DNA of 64,000 nucleotides from Acinetobacter junii CIP 64.5 (GTDB taxonomy: Bacteria; Pseudomonadota; Gammaproteobacteria; Pseudomonadales; Moraxellaceae). Under the pieces are notes generated by a model. That model saw only the letters and a program-made list of their open reading frames with translations, did no database searches and was not told the DNA's origin. Both the position numbers and the translations under genes were made by a program. Shown piece by piece: positions 37,927 through 47,122 of the stretch (the stretch's first letter is position 1; every line of letters starts with the position of its first letter). The DNA lies in the NCBI RefSeq assembly GCF_000368765.1, contig NZ_KB849655.1:602569-666568 (forward strand). The letters run 5' to 3'.

Positions 37927-39639
37927 CTATTCTATAAATAACAATGCCAAACGCACCTGATCATAAGCCATTCTCGGACTAGTTGCTTCAACAATCGGGC
38001 GTAATTTAATAGAGCCATCATCCGTAAAATGTTCTGGATTTTTACGCTTGCTCAATCGTTTATAGATTTTTCGAACTTCCTCAACAACTTCATCACCAGG
38101 ATGTGCAACTGAAATATCCAAACCTTGCTCTTTGTGAAGGCGCGATAAATGATTGATGATGGTAGCTGGAGTCAAACCTCTCTCGTGAGCAATATCTTCA
38201 ATTTCATAACCACCCTCAAACAATGCCTTCGTTTCATCCAAAGTAGCAGCCGCATAATTTTGCTTAGCTCCTTTGCTTAATTTTTTCTCATTTCGACTAA
38301 TTTCAGTCGGGTTCAAAGTCCCCCCACAGTGTCGAATAAAGGCATTATGTTGAGTTGTCAAATCCATTTGTTCAAAGCTGATTTCCGCCTCACTCGAAAG
38401 CTCTTGAAAACGGCGATCTGCTTTTATTGCTAAACTATCCAACTCTAAAGCTTGCTCATTAAATCCAAGAAGTTTTAGACCTGTTAGTGATTTTAAACGC
38501 GAAAGAGCCACATACCCCTGACCTTTTTCAAAAGTATGGGTAAGATTGATTTCGGCAGCTTCTAAAGTCATTCCTTGGCTTTTATGAATCGTAATCGCCC
38601 ATGCTAGACGTAATGGAATTTGTTGAAAACTTGCAATCACTTTGCCTGCTTCATTTTCAATTGACCATGTTTCTGGCTCAACCAATAATGTTGTTCCATC
38701 CGTCAATTTAACTTTTGGCAAGATCCCTTGTGTATCATCTTCCTCGAAGCCAATCACCTCTCCCAAGCTTCCATTGATATATCCCATATCAAAATTGTTT
38801 TTTACAAACATAACTTTGGCATGCTTTTTCAAGGTAAGTTCTTCTGGAGCGCGAACAGATGATTTCAAGGTTTCAATCAGTTTTTCATTTCCATCAACAA
38901 CCGCATTGAATTGATGGCTCTCGTTATCAATTTCATTCAAATGCTGATAATTAATGTTATCAACATCCATATTATGTGTATAAAGTCGTGTAAACGTCTC
39001 ACCTATATCGTGATGTTTAGACTGCTGCAATGCTGAGATATGGTGATTTTGAATACTTTGAGCACGAATAGCGTTTAAAATTTGGTTAAGAATTTCATCG
39101 TCTTGACGATGTTGTTCGGTTAAATAGCAAACTCGAAATTTAGCTTCAACCCATGCATCAGACATAAAGCAAAATTTATCACGGTTGGCTTCACCGTTTC
39201 GACCTACGGGTGGTAACTGGAAAAAATCTCCCGCAACAATCACTTGTATGCCACCAAAAGCCTCATCGCTTTCTTTAAAATATTTTAAGACTTGATTAAC
39301 AAGATTTAGCTGCTTAGCGTGCAGCATTGAAATTTCATCTATGATAAGAACCTGAGCATTTTCTAAATGTTCTTTTAAATACTTACGCTCTTTCATACGC
39401 TTAAGATCATCATCACTCAAGCTATCTTTAATTCCAATCCCTGCCCAAGTATGAATAGTCATACCATTCATATGCGTCGCTGCAATTCCAGTAGATGCAG
39501 TGATCGCTACTGGAACTTTACGCGCCTTGAGGTACATGATGTATTGATTGAGCGTATAGGTTTTACCTGCACCAGCTGAACCTGTTAGGAAAACATTTTC
39601 CCCAGCTTTGAGTATATTCAGTGCAGTTTCTTGTTTCAT
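37927..39639 (-). CDS. Pif1-like SF1B DNA helicase with C-terminal HTH
   Basis: A 570-residue helicase from the ATG at 39639 (MKQETALNILKAGENVFLTG); an in-frame GTG nine codons upstream is an alternative. Walker A is GSAGAGKTYTLNQY, Walker B VLIIDEISML, motif III VAGDFFQLPPVG, and the C-terminal 2B/motif VI region is AWAITIHKSQGMTLEAAEI with GYVALSRLKSL. Residues about 450-540 carry a helix-turn-helix of the RQC/HTH_40 kind (YEIEDIAHERGLTPATIINH). Such helicases unwind 5'-3' and resolve G-quadruplexes or replication barriers. Partner and substrate are unknown here. Confidence 0.85.
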   Translation of the reverse strand: MKQETALNILKAGENVFLTGSAGAGKTYTLNQYIMYLKARKVPVAITASTGIAATHMNGMTIHTWAGIGIKDSLSDDDLKRMKERKYLKEHLENAQVLIIDEISMLHAKQLNLVNQVLKYFKESDEAFGGIQVIVAGDFFQLPPVGRNGEANRDKFCFMSDAWVEAKFRVCYLTEQHRQDDEILNQILNAIRAQSIQNHHISALQQSKHHDIGETFTRLYTHNMDVDNINYQHLNEIDNESHQFNAVVDGNEKLIETLKSSVRAPEELTLKKHAKVMFVKNNFDMGYINGSLGEVIGFEEDDTQGILPKVKLTDGTTLLVEPETWSIENEAGKVIASFQQIPLRLAWAITIHKSQGMTLEAAEINLTHTFEKGQGYVALSRLKSLTGLKLLGFNEQALELDSLAIKADRRFQELSSEAEISFEQMDLTTQHNAFIRHCGGTLNPTEISRNEKKLSKGAKQNYAAATLDETKALFEGGYEIEDIAHERGLTPATIINHLSRLHKEQGLDISVAHPGDEVVEEVRKIYKRLSKRKNPEHFTDDGSIKLRPIVEATSPRMAYDQVRLALLFIE

Positions 39640-39798
39640 AATTTCGTCAGTCAAAAACAACAGCACATAGCTTAACGATTTTTTAATAAAAATAAAAATC
39701 TAGCTGTTTAGAGAACTGCCAATGTCGCAGATTTGGATTGACAACTTATAGTTTTCATTTAATGTGTTTGCTAATGAATTTTGACTCGATATATAACA

Positions 39799-40764
39799 AT
39801 GAATACTTCAAACCTTCATACATATCAAACAGATATATTAGGTGAGGATTATCAGCAACTGACTTTAAATTTTGCTGATGATTACGATGGCAAAGTCGTG
39901 GCAACATTAATTCGAAAAAAAGCCCACAACCCAACAAAAAAAGCTGTTTTGTATATTCATGGTTTTGCTGATTATTTTTTTCAAACCGAAATGGCTGAAA
40001 AATTTAATCAACATGGTTATGACTTTTATGCGCTCGACCTAAGAAAATATGGTCGTTCGAAGCTTCCGCATCAGAAATTGTATTATGTACTTGATTTAAG
40101 AGAATATGATGCTGAAATCAGTAAAGCACTCGAGATGATCGCTAAAGAAAATCATAATCAAGTTCTATTGGCAGGACATTCAACGGGTGGACTCATCTCA
40201 ACCTTATATGCTGCGCATTATCCTGATCATCGTTTAATTAAAGCATTATGGGCAAATAGCCCATTTTATGACTTTTATAAAAGTGTGATTGAGAAAAAAG
40301 TCGGTATTCCTCTATTAAGTGAAGCAGGTAAACATTTACCCAATGCCAAATTTCCAAGTGGGCTAAACCCTTGGTATACCCCAAGTTTGCATAAAGACTT
40401 TTATGGAGAGTGGGATTTCAATTTAGATTGGAAACCTAAATCTATGCCATTTGTACATTTGTGTTTCGTTCACGCGATTCATGAAGCGCAAAAAGAAATT
40501 CATCGTGGTGTAAGTTTGAAAATTCCAACGCTGATCATGCATTCCCATCAATCTAAATATCCTAAAAAATGGGGTATAGATGCGCAGCAAAGCGATGTGA
40601 TTCTTGATGTGAAAGATATGATTCACAATGCTAAGAAAATGAAAGGTGATGTACAAACTTTAGCAATTCATAATGGTTTACATGATCTTGTTCTGTCGGC
40701 GCCACCTGTTCGTGAAAACGTTTACCAACAATTGTTCCAATGGTTAGAACAAAAAATTCAATAA
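39799..40764 (+). CDS. Alpha/beta hydrolase (lysophospholipase-like, S33 type)
   Basis: A 321-residue serine hydrolase. The nucleophile elbow is LLAGHSTGGLIS, the oxyanion loop LYIHGFADYFFQ, and the C-terminal catalytic histidine is in AIHNGLHDLVLS. The closest style is the Hydrolase_4 / monoglyceride-lipase group. No signal peptide is visible, so it should be cytosolic. ATG at 39799 is chosen over an in-frame TTG at 39781; neither has a strong Shine-Dalgarno. Substrate unknown. Confidence 0.82.
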   Translation: MNTSNLHTYQTDILGEDYQQLTLNFADDYDGKVVATLIRKKAHNPTKKAVLYIHGFADYFFQTEMAEKFNQHGYDFYALDLRKYGRSKLPHQKLYYVLDLREYDAEISKALEMIAKENHNQVLLAGHSTGGLISTLYAAHYPDHRLIKALWANSPFYDFYKSVIEKKVGIPLLSEAGKHLPNAKFPSGLNPWYTPSLHKDFYGEWDFNLDWKPKSMPFVHLCFVHAIHEAQKEIHRGVSLKIPTLIMHSHQSKYPKKWGIDAQQSDVILDVKDMIHNAKKMKGDVQTLAIHNGLHDLVLSAPPVRENVYQQLFQWLEQKIQ

Positions 40765-41044
40765 TCATATTTATATTTGGCTGATTGAATCAGAGCAGTT
40801 ATGAACTAGTTCTGATTTGGTCAGCTTCAATTTAAAAACGCACCAAATTTTAGCATTTTCTAAAAAAAGCCAAGCCATCAGCGCTAAAAACAAATAAATC
40901 CAGTGCATAAAAAATAGTCATAAATTTATAAAAACCCCAAATATTTTACCAAATGGAATAAAAACACTCTTCTAACCCATCTAACGACATTTTAGGCATC
41001 AGTTTTGCACTTCATAAGATGAATAAATCTTCTTGGAGTGTTTT

Positions 41045-42283
41045 ATGAATCACTCAAAATCTCCCTCATTTACTGCAAATGATACGTCTATTAACTCAGA
41101 TGAATACTTTTCACAACGCCAACTTAAACAAGGATCTGTTGGTTGGGTGTTATTGATTGGGCTCGGTGTAGCTTATGTTATTTCAGGCGATTTCGCTGCT
41201 TGGAATTTTGGACTAGCTCAAGGTGGTTGGGGCGGAATGTTTATTGCCACCATTTTAGTTGCGATTATGTATTTGTGCTTATGCCTATCAATGTCAGAAA
41301 TGTCGTCTATGATGCCAACTGCAGGTGGCGGATATAGTTTTGCACGTTTAGCATTTTGACCTTTCGGCGGATACCTGACAGGCACAGCGATATTGATTGA
41401 ATATGCAATCGCTCCTGCTGCAATTGCTGTGTTTATTGGCGCTTATTGTGAATCATTATTTGGTATCAATGGGTGCATGATTTATCTAGCCTGTTATCTC
41501 ATTTTTATGGGGATTCATTTAAAGGGTGCTGGTGAAGCGCTAAGTATTATTTTTGCAATCACTTCGATTGCAGTTCTAGCATTGATTGTTTTTATTGCAG
41601 CAATGCTGCCACATTTCCAATTTTCTAATCTTTTTAATATATCTACCACTTCAGCAGCAGGTGCAAACGCCTTCTTACCGAATGGCTATATAGGCATATG
41701 GGCAGCAGTACCTTTTGCCATCTGGTTTTTTCTCACCGTTGAAGGTGTCCCTCTAGCAGCTGAAGAAGCAAAAGAACCTCAGAAATCTCTCCCTCGTGGA
41801 CTAATTGGTGCAATGTTGATCCTGACGACTTTCGCATTACTGATTTTGATCTTAGGTGTTGGTGCCGCAGGTGCAGATACATTAAAAAATTCTGGAGCCC
41901 CTTTAGTTGATGCACTCATTACTGTGTATGGTAAGGATTCTTGGTTAGCAACTTTTGTTAATTTCGTTGGTTTAGCTGGACTGATTGCAAGCTTCTTTTC
42001 CATTATTTATGCTTATTCTCGCCAATTATTTGCATTATCACGCGCTGGTTATCTTCCTACATCCTTATCATTGACCAATAAAAACAAAGCGCCTTATTTG
42101 GCAATTATTATCCCAGGTATCATCGGTTTTTTCCTGTCATTGACCAAACAAGGTGATGCACTGATTTTAAAGGTTGTCTTAGAGAAGGTGGTTATTGGTC
42201 ACATCAGTTTCGTGATTTGCTACAATACAGCTTACTGCTTTCCGATTGGTGTACCAGTTAATATCACAAGGTCAGCTTGTTGA
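41045..42283 (+). pseudogene. Ethanolamine permease (APC family), inactivated
   Basis: The ATG at 41045 follows GGAG (41035-41038). The protein reads as an APC-superfamily ethanolamine permease (SVGWVLLIGLGVAYVISGDF, MMPTAGGGYSFARLAF, then PFGGYLTGTAILIEYAIAPA, VEGVPLAAEEAKEPQKSLPR). A TGA at 41357-41359 replaces the expected Gly codon in the conserved AFGPFGGYLTG stretch (GGA to TGA). The 3' end is also wrong: after DALILKVV the frame enters about 33 unrelated residues instead of the last membrane helices. No eutB/eutC follow. Both lesions indicate decay of an ethanolamine-use locus. Confidence 0.88.
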
Positions 42284-42327
42284 ATAAAAAATTCAATCAA
42301 AATTAATAAAAGAGTTTAATCAAATTT

Positions 42328-43038
42328 ATGAATCTCCGAACTTCATTTCCAAAGACAATTTATGCAATTCAACATCTTGCGTTTGAAGACCTCGGCTCTC
42401 TTGAAGATGTATTCTATCAATTAGGTTTTAGAGTAAGGTATTTTGAGGCTGGTGTAGATGATCTAACTCAAGCACTAAACTATGAAGGATTAACGATTAT
42501 CCTTGGTGGTCCAATTGGCGTATATGAATCAGAAGATTACCCATTTTTAATTCATGAAATCGAAGGACTAAAACAACGCTTAAAAGACAACAAACCTACT
42601 ATAGGGATTTGTTTAGGCGCGCAATTGATTGCTTATGCTCTAGGTGCAAAAGTTTATGCTGGTCATAAAAAAGAGATCGGTTGGGATAAATTAAAAATAA
42701 ATCAGAAAGATAATAATCTTTTAAGTCCTCTTGAAAATATTCATGTTTTACACTGGCATGGAGATACTTTTGATTTGCCAGACGAAGCTACGCTACTCGC
42801 AAGCTCTGAACTTTACCCAAATCAAGCATTCCAAATTGGCAAGAATATTTTGGGATTACAATTTCATATCGAAATTTATAAAGATAAATTCGAACGATGG
42901 TTAATCGGTCATACTTGTGAAATAAGACAAACCGGCGTTTCGATTTCACAACTAAGAACAGATAATCAATTATATGCTGATAAGTTAGAACAAAGTTGCT
43001 CTATGGTTATTCAGCAATATTTATCTCAAATTTGCTAA
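42328..43038 (+). CDS. Class I glutamine amidotransferase (GMP-synthase-like)
   Basis: A 236-residue stand-alone class I amidotransferase domain. The nucleophile cysteine is in TIGICLGAQLIAYALGA, and the His-Glu pair is in LGLQFHIEIYKDKF. Such proteins hydrolyse glutamine or gamma-glutamyl compounds (compare PuuD-like and GuaA-like groups). The partner synthetase is not adjacent. It sits right behind the permease pseudogene, and no clear promoter is visible in the 44-nt gap, so expression may depend on that broken locus. Confidence 0.8.
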   Translation: MNLRTSFPKTIYAIQHLAFEDLGSLEDVFYQLGFRVRYFEAGVDDLTQALNYEGLTIILGGPIGVYESEDYPFLIHEIEGLKQRLKDNKPTIGICLGAQLIAYALGAKVYAGHKKEIGWDKLKINQKDNNLLSPLENIHVLHWHGDTFDLPDEATLLASSELYPNQAFQIGKNILGLQFHIEIYKDKFERWLIGHTCEIRQTGVSISQLRTDNQLYADKLEQSCSMVIQQYLSQIC

Positions 43039-43234
43039 ATCATGATTACTTTGTGTATTGATTAGATATTAATTTTATCTAACAAATAAGAACTATTATT
43101 AATATTAACAATTTAATACAAAGAAAAAATTTATTGAACTGATTAGAATTATTGCAAAAATATCGTATGCAGTTACAATTGTTACCTAAATGTTATGAAA
43201 ATACATTTTTATTTAATATTTTTATGGTAGTGAA

Positions 43235-43351
43235 ATGGACATCTTAAAATTTATCAAAAGTTTCCATACGGTTAACACATACTTAACATTAGCAATTTTT
43301 TTGCTTTGTACATTAGTTATTTATTTTTATCATCTAAATCCAAATAACTAA
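43235..43351 (+). CDS. Possible small membrane protein (38 aa)
   Basis: ATG with a moderate Shine-Dalgarno (GGTAG, 6 nt upstream) opens MDILKFIKSFHTVNTYLTLA and ends HLNPNN. One strong transmembrane helix (about residues 16-33) with a basic N-terminus (K5, K8) is typical for single-pass small proteins. Nothing is known of its role and chance occurrence in AT-rich DNA is possible. Confidence 0.4.
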   Translation: MDILKFIKSFHTVNTYLTLAIFLLCTLVIYFYHLNPNN

Positions 43352-43415
43352 GTAAGAATTACTGTATAAGTAGAGTAACTAAATAAACTTTATAGTTATT
43401 AAAGTTAAAAAAGGG

Positions 43416-43424
43416 GGATATTCC
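43416..43424. repeat. Target-site duplication, left copy
   Basis: GGATATTCC immediately before the left terminal repeat of the IS4-family element; the identical 9-mer follows the right end at 44675-44683. Confidence 0.85.
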
Positions 43425-43459
43425 CACTACTGTCCCATAGTTTGCTTTAAATAAAAAAA

Positions 43460-43520
43460 CCTGAGTCTAAATAGTTAAAATATGAGTGCAAACAAACACT
43501 TTAACTATAAAGGACTCAGG
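43460..43520 (+). promoter_or_regulatory. Hairpin in the IS leader masking the transposase RBS
   Basis: Two nested perfect 8-bp stems are present: CCTGAGTC (43460-43467) with GACTCAGG (43513-43520), and TAGTTAAA (43472-43479) with TTTAACTA (43500-43507). The Shine-Dalgarno AAGGA lies at the base of the outer stem, just before the TTG start at 43523. Readthrough RNA from outside would fold it shut. Confidence 0.65.
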
Positions 43521-43522
43521 TT

Positions 43523-44655
43523 TTGTCACATCAGAATACCGTATTTCATCAATTACTCAAACCCATTCTAAGACAAGATTTTGAACGTCTGGCTAAACTG
43601 CATCACTCTGGGCATGGGATCAGTTTGTTGCCATATTGATGTCCCAACTTTCTTGTCGGCAAAGCTTAAGAGACATTCAATCCAATCTCGAATCCCAGCA
43701 GGAAAAGCTCTATCATCTTGGCGCGAAGAGAATTGCGCGAAGCACCTTAGCAAGACTCAACGAAGAACAGCCCGCCAGCCTGTATCAGCAATTGTTCACA
43801 CAGCTGCTTCAGCGCTGTGAAAACTCTAAAACTGCACATAAATTTAGATTCAAAAATCCGCTGTATTCACTAGATGCCAGTCATATTGATCTTTCACTGT
43901 CATTGTGCGCATGGGCAAAAGTGCATGAATCCAAAGCCAGTATTAAACTCAGTGTTGGCTTAAATCACAGCAATACCATTCCTGAATTTGTAGCGCTTGG
44001 GGATGGTATTGAAAATGATATGGTGCAAGGCAGAGCATTTAAATTTCCTGCTGGTAGCATTATCGTCTTTGATAAAGGATATGTTGATTATCAATGGTTT
44101 GCTCAGTTGACACTTCAGAACGTCAGCTTTGTAACCCGGCTACGCCCAAAGACAGTTTATCAAGTTAAATCAAGCCGCAGCGTATTAGCGACTAAAGGGA
44201 TTATTGCGGATGAATGTATTGAATTGAGCAGTGAGTATGCCAAGAAAAGAGGCGCACCTGAATTATTAAGACGTATAGAGTTTTATGATACAGATAAGAA
44301 AAGAACATTCGAATTTCTGAGCAACAACTTTCATCTGGCAGCATCCACCATTGCTGCAATTTATAAAGATCGCTGGAAGATTGAGTTATTCTTTAAAGCC
44401 ATCAAGCAGAATTTAAAACTGAAGTCATTTCTAGGTCGAAGCCGCAATGCGATACAAACGCAAATATGGATTGCATTAATTGCCTATTTGCTGGTGAACT
44501 TCGCTAAACACATGGCACAAGAAGGATGGAGTGTTCAGCGTTTACTGAGAATTATTCAGGTCAATTTATTTGAAAGGAAACTTTTAAGGTCACTCTTTGT
44601 GCCTGATAAAAAATGGCGAAAACAAGAAGAACCTCAATTGAGGTTCTTCTTTTGA
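43523..44655 (+). pseudogene. IS4-family transposase, frameshifted near the N-terminus
   Basis: Translation from TTG at 43523 gives LSHQNTVFHQLLKPILRQDF up to HHSGHG. The conserved family continuation DQFVAILMSQLSCRQSLRDI lies in the next frame, so a short deletion near 43615 breaks the frame (the first frame stops at 43637-43639). The longer downstream part, open from 43636, holds the DDE core: LYSLDASHIDLSLSLCAW (D), IIVFDKGYVDYQWFAQL (D) and the YREK-type motif YKDRWKIELFFKAIKQNLK (E). A truncated protein could still start at 43654. The last residues are encoded by the palindrome 44624-44651. Confidence 0.8.
44624..44651. terminator. Perfect 28-nt palindrome at the 3' end of the transposase gene
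   Basis: AAGAAGAACCTC and GAGGTTCTTCTT are perfect arms around AATT. It lies across the last codons (EEPQLRFF) of the transposase. Symmetric T/A-rich edges let it work as a hairpin on both strands. The same palindrome is present in the second copy (63587-63614). Confidence 0.7.
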
Positions 44656-44674
44656 TATTTGTGGGACAGCAGTG

Positions 44675-44683
44675 GGATATTCC
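44675..44683. repeat. Target-site duplication, right copy
   Basis: GGATATTCC directly after the right inverted repeat, identical to 43416-43424. Confidence 0.85.
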
Positions 44684-44691
44684 CCCTTTTT
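44675..44691 (-). terminator. Half of the glnS terminator, split by the IS
   Basis: On the minus strand five A and GGGGGA remain behind glnS, but the pairing TCCCCC arm and its T-run now lie 1.25 kb away at the other side of the IS (43407-43417, read on the minus strand). Confidence 0.75.
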
Positions 44692-44697
44692 GCTGTC

Positions 44698-46422
44698 TTA
44701 TTTCTTATCGACTTTAAAACTATCTTTCAAATCAAGAATGCGGTTGAATACAGATTTATCAGCATTATGATCATGCTGATCTGCAACAAAATACCCTTCT
44801 CGTTCAAATTGGAAACGATCTTCAGGCTTTGCTTGAGCTAAAGCAGGTTCAATCACAGCTTGCACAACTTTTAATGATTCAGGATTAAGATTTGCCAAGA
44901 AATCATCATCTGCATCAGGTGCCGCTTCAGTAAACAAACGATCATAGATTCGAACTTCTGCAGGTACACCTTTAGTTGCTGATACCCAATGAATAACCCC
45001 CTTAACTTTACGCCCCTCAGGGTTTTTACCTAAAGTTTCAGGATCAATTGAACATTTAAGTTCAATAACTTCACCGTTCGCATCCTTAATCACTTCATCA
45101 CATTTAATCACATAAGCATGACGTAAGCGTACTTCGCCATCAGGAATTAAACGTTTAAAACCTTTAGGTGGGACTTCTTCAAAATCCTTACGATCAATAT
45201 AGATTTCACGAGTTAAAGGGATAATTCGCTCACCCATATCTACGTTTGGATGACGGGCATGCGTTAGATCTAACTCTTCAGCTAAATTCGTCAGAGTCAC
45301 TTTAAGAGGATTCAATACAGCCATTCCACGTGCTGCGGTATTTTCTAATGACTGACGAATACAGAATTCAAGCATTGCTACATCAACAATACCATCCGTT
45401 TTAGACACACCTACACGCTTACAGAAATCACGTAAACCTTCTGGAGTAAAACCACGACGACGCATACCAACAACAGTAGGCATACGTGGGTCGTCCCACC
45501 CATTCACATAACCACCCTCAACCAATTTACGTAGTTTACGTTTAGAGGTGATCGTATAATCCACATTTAGACGCGAAGACTCATACTGACGAGGAACTGC
45601 ATCAGAGTGAACTTTTTCGATAATCCAGTCATAGAATGGACGATGATCTTGGAACTCTAATGTACATAAAGAATGCGTAATTCCTTCGATAGCATCTGAT
45701 AATGGATGAGCGTAATCATACATCGGATAAATTTTCCATTTATCCCCTGTTTGATGATGTTCTGAATGTAATACACGGTAAAGGATCGGATCACGCATGT
45801 GAACATTTGGGCTAGCCATATCAATTTTGGCACGTAAAACAGCACCACCTTCCTGAATTTCACCGTTACGCATTTGTTCAAAACGCGCTAAGTTTTCTTC
45901 TACGGTCGCATCACGATAAGGTGAGTTCTTACCTGGCTCTACAAAGTTACCGCGATTAAGTCTAATTTCTTCAGGCGTTTGCAGATCGACATAAGCATCG
46001 CCTTGCTTAATGAGCTGAACCGCCCATGTATAAAGTTGATCAAAATAGCCAGAAGCATAACGAGGTTCACCATTCCAGTCGAAACCTAACCATTTTACAT
46101 CATTGGCGATACCATCTACATATTCTTGATCTTCGGCATCAGGATTTGTATCGTCAAAACGCAGATTACATAAGCCGTCAAATTCCTCGGCAATACCGAA
46201 ATTTAGACAAATCGCTTTCACGTGACCAATGTGCAAATAACCATTTGGTTCAGGTGGAAAACGTGTCACAACTTTCTGAGTACGACCTTCTTTTAAATCA
46301 TCAGTGATTACTTGGCGAATGAAATCTAAGCCTGCCTGTTGTTCTTGCTGCGCAGCATCGACAGAGGCATGAGTATTCGTCGGGGTCTTTGGCAGTTCTG
46401 AAACAACATCATTTGGCTTCAT
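44698..46422 (-). CDS. glnS: Glutaminyl-tRNA synthetase
   Basis: A 574-residue class I synthetase charging tRNA(Gln). The HIGH motif is [16 protein letters not shown] and the KMSKS-equivalent is [35 protein letters not shown] is a Glx-RS signature. C-terminal anticodon-binding beta barrels follow. An extra N-terminal stretch of about 30 polar residues ([20 protein letters not shown]) precedes the conserved core. Its 3' terminator has been split by the IS4-family insertion six bases after the terminator's A-run. Confidence 0.98.
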   Translation of the reverse strand: MKPNDVVSELPKTPTNTHASVDAAQQEQQAGLDFIRQVITDDLKEGRTQKVVTRFPPEPNGYLHIGHVKAICLNFGIAEEFDGLCNLRFDDTNPDAEDQEYVDGIANDVKWLGFDWNGEPRYASGYFDQLYTWAVQLIKQGDAYVDLQTPEEIRLNRGNFVEPGKNSPYRDATVEENLARFEQMRNGEIQEGGAVLRAKIDMASPNVHMRDPILYRVLHSEHHQTGDKWKIYPMYDYAHPLSDAIEGITHSLCTLEFQDHRPFYDWIIEKVHSDAVPRQYESSRLNVDYTITSKRKLRKLVEGGYVNGWDDPRMPTVVGMRRRGFTPEGLRDFCKRVGVSKTDGIVDVAMLEFCIRQSLENTAARGMAVLNPLKVTLTNLAEELDLTHARHPNVDMGERIIPLTREIYIDRKDFEEVPPKGFKRLIPDGEVRLRHAYVIKCDEVIKDANGEVIELKCSIDPETLGKNPEGRKVKGVIHWVSATKGVPAEVRIYDRLFTEAAPDADDDFLANLNPESLKVVQAVIEPALAQAKPEDRFQFEREGYFVADQHDHNADKSVFNRILDLKDSFKVDKK

Positions 46423-46591
46423 AAGGTGTAAATCACTTCTTGCTTGTTAAAAAATAGAAAATTAAAACGCAAACTTTGGTTTTTATCAAAGATTTTAACG
46501 TTTTTTACTTGCCTTGTAGTTTACAGTTTGCTTATGCTTCTCTCAACCAAAAACCCATGGTCAATTTGCCCATGTTTAGGAGATTAATGTA

Positions 46592-47101
46592 ATGAGTTTT
46601 CCTCAAGTCGAATTAAACACCAACAAAGGTCGTATTGTTCTTGAGCTTAACGCTGAAAAAGCACCAAAAACGGTTGCAAATTTCTTAGAATATGTACGTG
46701 ACGGTTTCTATGACGGCGTAATTTTCCACCGTGTGATTGATGGTTTCATGATCCAAGGCGGTGGCATGGACGAAAACTTCAAAGAAAAAGCTACTCGTGA
46801 TTCTATCGAAAATGAAGCTGACAACGGCTTAAGCAACGATGAAGGCACAATTGCTATGGCACGTACGCAAGCTCCTCATTCTGCGTCAGCTCAATTCTTT
46901 ATCAACGTAAAAAATAACTCTTTCTTAAACCACACTGGTAAAACAGCACAAGGTTGGGGTTACGCAGTATTTGGTAAAGTTGTAGAAGGTATGGATGTTG
47001 TAGCTACAATTAAAGGTGTGCGTACTGGTAACCGTGGTTATCATGCTGATGTTCCTTTAGAGAATGTAGTTATCGAATCTGCTAAAATTATCTCTGAATA
47101 A
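46592..47101 (+). CDS. ppiB: Cyclophilin-type peptidyl-prolyl isomerase B
   Basis: A 169-residue cytosolic cyclophilin. The active-site motifs are [17 protein letters not shown] (catalytic Arg), [20 protein letters not shown] and a terminal Trp-containing stretch [17 protein letters not shown]. There is no signal peptide. It accelerates proline isomerisation in folding. Divergent from glnS; lpxH follows 21 nt later, so the two are probably co-transcribed. Confidence 0.96.
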   Translation: MSFPQVELNTNKGRIVLELNAEKAPKTVANFLEYVRDGFYDGVIFHRVIDGFMIQGGGMDENFKEKATRDSIENEADNGLSNDEGTIAMARTQAPHSASAQFFINVKNNSFLNHTGKTAQGWGYAVFGKVVEGMDVVATIKGVRTGNRGYHADVPLENVVIESAKIISE

Positions 47102-47122
47102 TTTTATCCAACAGGATTCTTT

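Larger units (their letters stand above)
43039..43424. other. Intergenic region, low complexity, one short ORF
   Basis: This 386-nt AT-rich stretch lies between the amidotransferase gene and the IS4 copy. The only plausible gene is a 38-codon ORF (43235-43351). At its end lie the A-run and G-run (43407-43417) that form the left half of the split glnS terminator. Confidence 0.5.
43425..44674 (+). mobile_element. IS4-family insertion sequence, 1250 bp
   Basis: Terminal inverted repeats are CACTACTGTCCCA (left) and the complement of CACTGCTGTCCCA (right). A 9-bp direct repeat GGATATTCC borders both ends, so this is an intact insertion event. Joining the flanks rebuilds a hairpin terminator (AAAAAA, then GGGGGA-TAT-TCCCCC, then TTTTT) downstream of glnS. 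It encodes a DDE transposase with an N-terminal lesion. A second copy begins at 63563 in opposite orientation. Confidence 0.92.
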
